A stretch of DNA of 23,008 bases from a virus: positions 1-23,008 of IMG/VR virus record IMGVR_UViG_3300025759_000739; one strand, written 5' to 3'. Below the pieces are notes generated by a model. It saw only the letters and a list, made by a program, of their open reading frames with translations. It made no database searches and was not told the DNA's origin. A program made the translations under genes and the position numbers. Shown here piece by piece: positions 21,683-23,008 of this stretch (positions within the stretch are counted from its first letter, which is position 1; each line of letters opens with the position of its first letter).

Positions 21683-22048
21683 ATGAAGAAAACAGTAATA
21701 TTCGAGGGAGGAGTAAACAAAGTAAGCACTCTAGCAGACGGAACTCTTAGTATAAACATACATACTCAAGAGCTACCAGAAGAGACAATGATGAGAGTGT
21801 TTAGCTTACGTAAGTCTCCTGGAATGGTTTTGATAAGTTCTGACGATATAAGCAAGGCAGAACAAGAGGAAGTCGAGAAGTTTACCACAGACTTTGAAGT
21901 AGGTAAGACTAAGACAGCCTCACAAAGATTAAGAGCTGTACTATATAGAGTATGGGAGCAAAGCGAACAAGCCTACGATTTTCCTATATGGTATGAGTCA
22001 CAGATGGAGAGGATAATAAATAAATATAAATCAACTCTTGAAGTCTAA
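21683..22048 (+). CDS. Conserved phage protein of unknown function (121 aa)
   Basis: ATG 21683 is chosen (MKKTVIFEGGVNKVSTLADG); an in-frame TTG at 21656 would place the start upstream of the promoter's -7 box. The N-terminal half is beta-rich (TLSINIHTQELPEETMM, VLISSDD). The C-terminal half has KTASQRLRAVLYRVWEQSEQ and FPIWYESQMERIINKYKS, a pattern (SQRLR-x-V-L-x-x-x-W-x-Q ... Y-x-x-x-M-E-x-I-I) that I recognise from many phage early or recombination-region proteins. Function is unknown. It is the first gene behind its own promoter. Confidence 0.8.
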   Translation: MKKTVIFEGGVNKVSTLADGTLSINIHTQELPEETMMRVFSLRKSPGMVLISSDDISKAEQEEVEKFTTDFEVGKTKTASQRLRAVLYRVWEQSEQAYDFPIWYESQMERIINKYKSTLEV

Positions 22049-22259
22049 TAGGGCAACCAGACACCAAGAGATATATAAAAGAACGGAGAACGGACTAGAA
22101 TTAGTATTGCCTAAAAAGATAACATCAGACATAGGATTTCAATTAATGTTTGGATATAGAGAGGATTACAGAGTAGAAGAAAAAAGAATAGAAAGGAATG
22201 CAGATAAATATTATACTAAAACCTATTTAGATGTTGAGGATTTTAAAAAGTATATTTAG
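22038..22259 (+). CDS. Small hypothetical protein with a TTG start (73 aa)
   Basis: The frame has no ATG before residue 37, so the TTG at 22038, overlapping the previous stop by 11 bases, is the probable start (M)KSNRATRHQEIYKRTENG. The product is charged and soluble (FQLMFGYREDYRVEEKR, YYTKTYLDVEDFKKYI). No family is recognised. Its start is the least certain of the early genes. Confidence 0.5.
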   Translation: MKSNRATRHQEIYKRTENGLELVLPKKITSDIGFQLMFGYREDYRVEEKRIERNADKYYTKTYLDVEDFKKYI

Positions 22260-22386
22260 AACGCTGATAGCCTTAATAATACTATTAAGCTGTTTGCCTA
22301 TATTTGCTGTAATATTTATACACTATTTTATAGTAGGCTTTATAGCAGAAGAAAATAAAAGAAATGAAGATAGTAGCAAGTATTAG
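22231..22386 (+). CDS. Small membrane protein (51 aa)
   Basis: ATG at 22231 opens a 51-residue frame ending at TAG 22384-22386. It fills a 104-base gap and overlaps the genes on both sides by 29 and 23 bases. The sequence is a basic N-terminus (MLRILKSIFR), a long hydrophobic stretch (residues 11-38, including LIALIILLSCLPIFAVIFIH), and a charged tail (EENKRNEDSSK). The Cys at 21 resembles a lipobox position but is followed by more hydrophobic residues, so a plain membrane protein is more likely. Confidence 0.55.
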   Translation: MLRILKSIFRTLIALIILLSCLPIFAVIFIHYFIVGFIAEENKRNEDSSKY

Positions 22387-22561
22387 TATAGAATTAAAGG
22401 TAGAAGATACAGAACTACTAGACGATGCAAAAGATAGAGCTATAGATACTTTAATAGATAACTTAGAGGATTGGCTAAACAACAACGGAATACCACCAAT
22501 AATATCTATAGAGTATAAGCTACCAGAATACGATGACAACGATATAGAATTTTTAAACTAA
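22364..22561 (+). CDS. Small acidic hypothetical protein (65 aa)
   Basis: This 65-residue protein is strongly acidic (VEDTELLDDAKDRAIDTLID, NLEDWLNNNGIPP, YDDNDIEFLN). The N-terminal strand KIVASISIELKVE followed by a helix suggests a small alpha-beta fold. No family is recognised. The gene ends in a TAATG junction with the HNH gene. Small acidic early proteins sometimes mimic DNA or inhibit host enzymes; there is no direct evidence here. Confidence 0.7.
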   Translation: MKIVASISIELKVEDTELLDDAKDRAIDTLIDNLEDWLNNNGIPPIISIEYKLPEYDDNDIEFLN

Positions 22562-22902
22562 TGCCTAATCTACCAAAGGGAAAGAAAAAGAAATGGATAG
22601 CAAGTAGCAAAAAGACTACTGGCTTTACTGAGAAGCATAAGTCTGAGAACTATGACTTCTATAATAGTAGAGCTTGGAGAAACCTTAGGAAATGGCATAT
22701 AGAACGAGAGCCTCATTGCAGATGGTGTACTGAGGAAGGCAAAGTAAATTATAAAGATAAGATAATTATAGACCACATTATAGAGATTAAAGATGGTGGA
22801 GATAGACTGAATCAAGATAACTTAATGACTTTATGTCTACCACATCACAATCAGAAAACAGCGTGGGCAAAAGCAAAACGTAAAAGAAATGGCAAAGAGT
22901 AA
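22561..22902 (+). CDS. HNH endonuclease
   Basis: This 113-residue protein has a full HNH zinc-finger nuclease core: YNSRAWRNLRKWHIE, then C53-R-W-C56, D71-H72 in IIDHIIEIKDGGDRLNQDNL, and C92-L-P-H95-H96-N97. Such proteins sit just before the small and large terminase genes in HK97-like cos phages and are needed with terminase for DNA cutting. Here the following gene runs off the window and, if the genome is circular, precedes terL at position 54. This makes a packaging role likely; a free-standing homing nuclease is less likely. Confidence 0.9.
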   Translation: MPNLPKGKKKKWIASSKKTTGFTEKHKSENYDFYNSRAWRNLRKWHIEREPHCRWCTEEGKVNYKDKIIIDHIIEIKDGGDRLNQDNLMTLCLPHHNQKTAWAKAKRKRNGKE

Positions 22903-23008
22903 ATACTACTACGACTATACAAGGAACAGAGACGAAGCTAAAGAAGTTATAGAGGACTTAAAGAGTAATCCTATACCAAACTACTATGTAGGTAGCACTT
23001 ATGGATAT
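22889..23008 (+). CDS. N-terminal part of a small protein running off the right edge
   Basis: ATG at 22889 overlaps the HNH gene by 14 bases and the frame stays open for exactly 40 codons to the last base: MAKSKYYYDYTRNRDEAKEV, then IEDLKSNPIPNYYVGSTYGY. It is Tyr- and Lys-rich. Its position after an HNH gene is that of a small terminase subunit. The frame continues without a break into the first 57 bases of the window if the two ends are joined. Confidence 0.65.
   Translation, partial: MAKSKYYYDYTRNRDEAKEVIEDLKSNPIPNYYVGSTYGY

Noticed and set aside
21565-21750. 61-aa frame overlapping the end of ninG and the start of the next gene
   Set aside because: It overlaps ninG by 50 bases and the gene at 21683 by 68, covers a promoter-like element, and turns into Ser/Arg-rich shadow sequence. 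The tight-overlap style of the block makes it possible but unsupported.
22299-22306. TATATTTG, a perfect -7 element
   Set aside because: No TTG at 17-23 bases upstream and it lies inside a coding frame; such octamers arise by chance in AT-rich DNA.

Overview
The window is an AT-rich tailed-phage genome, or nearly all of one. Every supported gene is on the + strand, packed with 1-bp (TAATG), 4-bp (ATGA) or slightly longer overlaps. The gene order is that of an HK97-type siphovirus. The likely host is a member of the Bacteroidota, probably a flavobacterium. The reasons are several promoter-like elements of the form TTG/TTTG-N17-20-TAnnTTTG (or TTTA), A-rich leaders instead of Shine-Dalgarno sequences, and a DUF285-type surface repeat protein of a kind common in that phylum. 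The host assignment is an inference.

Layout. (1) 1-5203, packaging and head: the end of a small gene, large terminase, portal, a three-module prohead protease and the HK97-fold major capsid protein, followed by a strong hairpin and T-run. (2) 5258-9502, connector region: gp6-like connector, a head-tail adaptor fused to a DUF285 repeat domain, a LamG-like protein, a small protein, the gp10-like and DUF3168 tail-completion proteins, and a 58-aa gene. (3) 9527-15452, tail: tail tube, tail-assembly chaperone with a textbook -1 frameshift site, a short tape measure, and two tail-tip/fibre candidates. (4) 15452-17558, lysis and end of the late genes: a small membrane protein, a 38-aa basic protein, an M15 peptidase, a GTA-type holin and a calcineurin-like phosphoesterase, then a terminator. 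(5) 17559-17789, regulatory region with inverted repeats and the best early promoter. (6) 17790-22902, early/replication genes: an SSB-like protein with a DLPF tail, a stand-alone DnaA domain IV-like protein, a winged-helix protein, a replisome-organizer-like initiator with internal iteron-like repeats, NinG, many small unknowns and an HNH endonuclease. (7) A partial ORF runs off the right edge.

That right-edge ORF stops on a codon boundary and is in frame with the partial ORF at the left edge. Joining the ends gives HNH - 58-aa gene - large terminase, the order expected in HK97-like phages, so the window may be a closed 23-kb genome. I see no integrase, CI-type repressor, DNA polymerase, recognisable full-size small terminase or tRNA. 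The lifestyle is therefore more likely lytic, with heavy reliance on the host replisome.

The observations most worth following up are: the adaptor-DUF285 fusion with its LamG neighbour, which suggests a neck-borne adhesin; the iteron-like array inside the initiator gene; the stand-alone DnaA-like DNA-binding domain; the early control region; the candidate small RNA; and hairpins placed directly after the most highly expressed genes.
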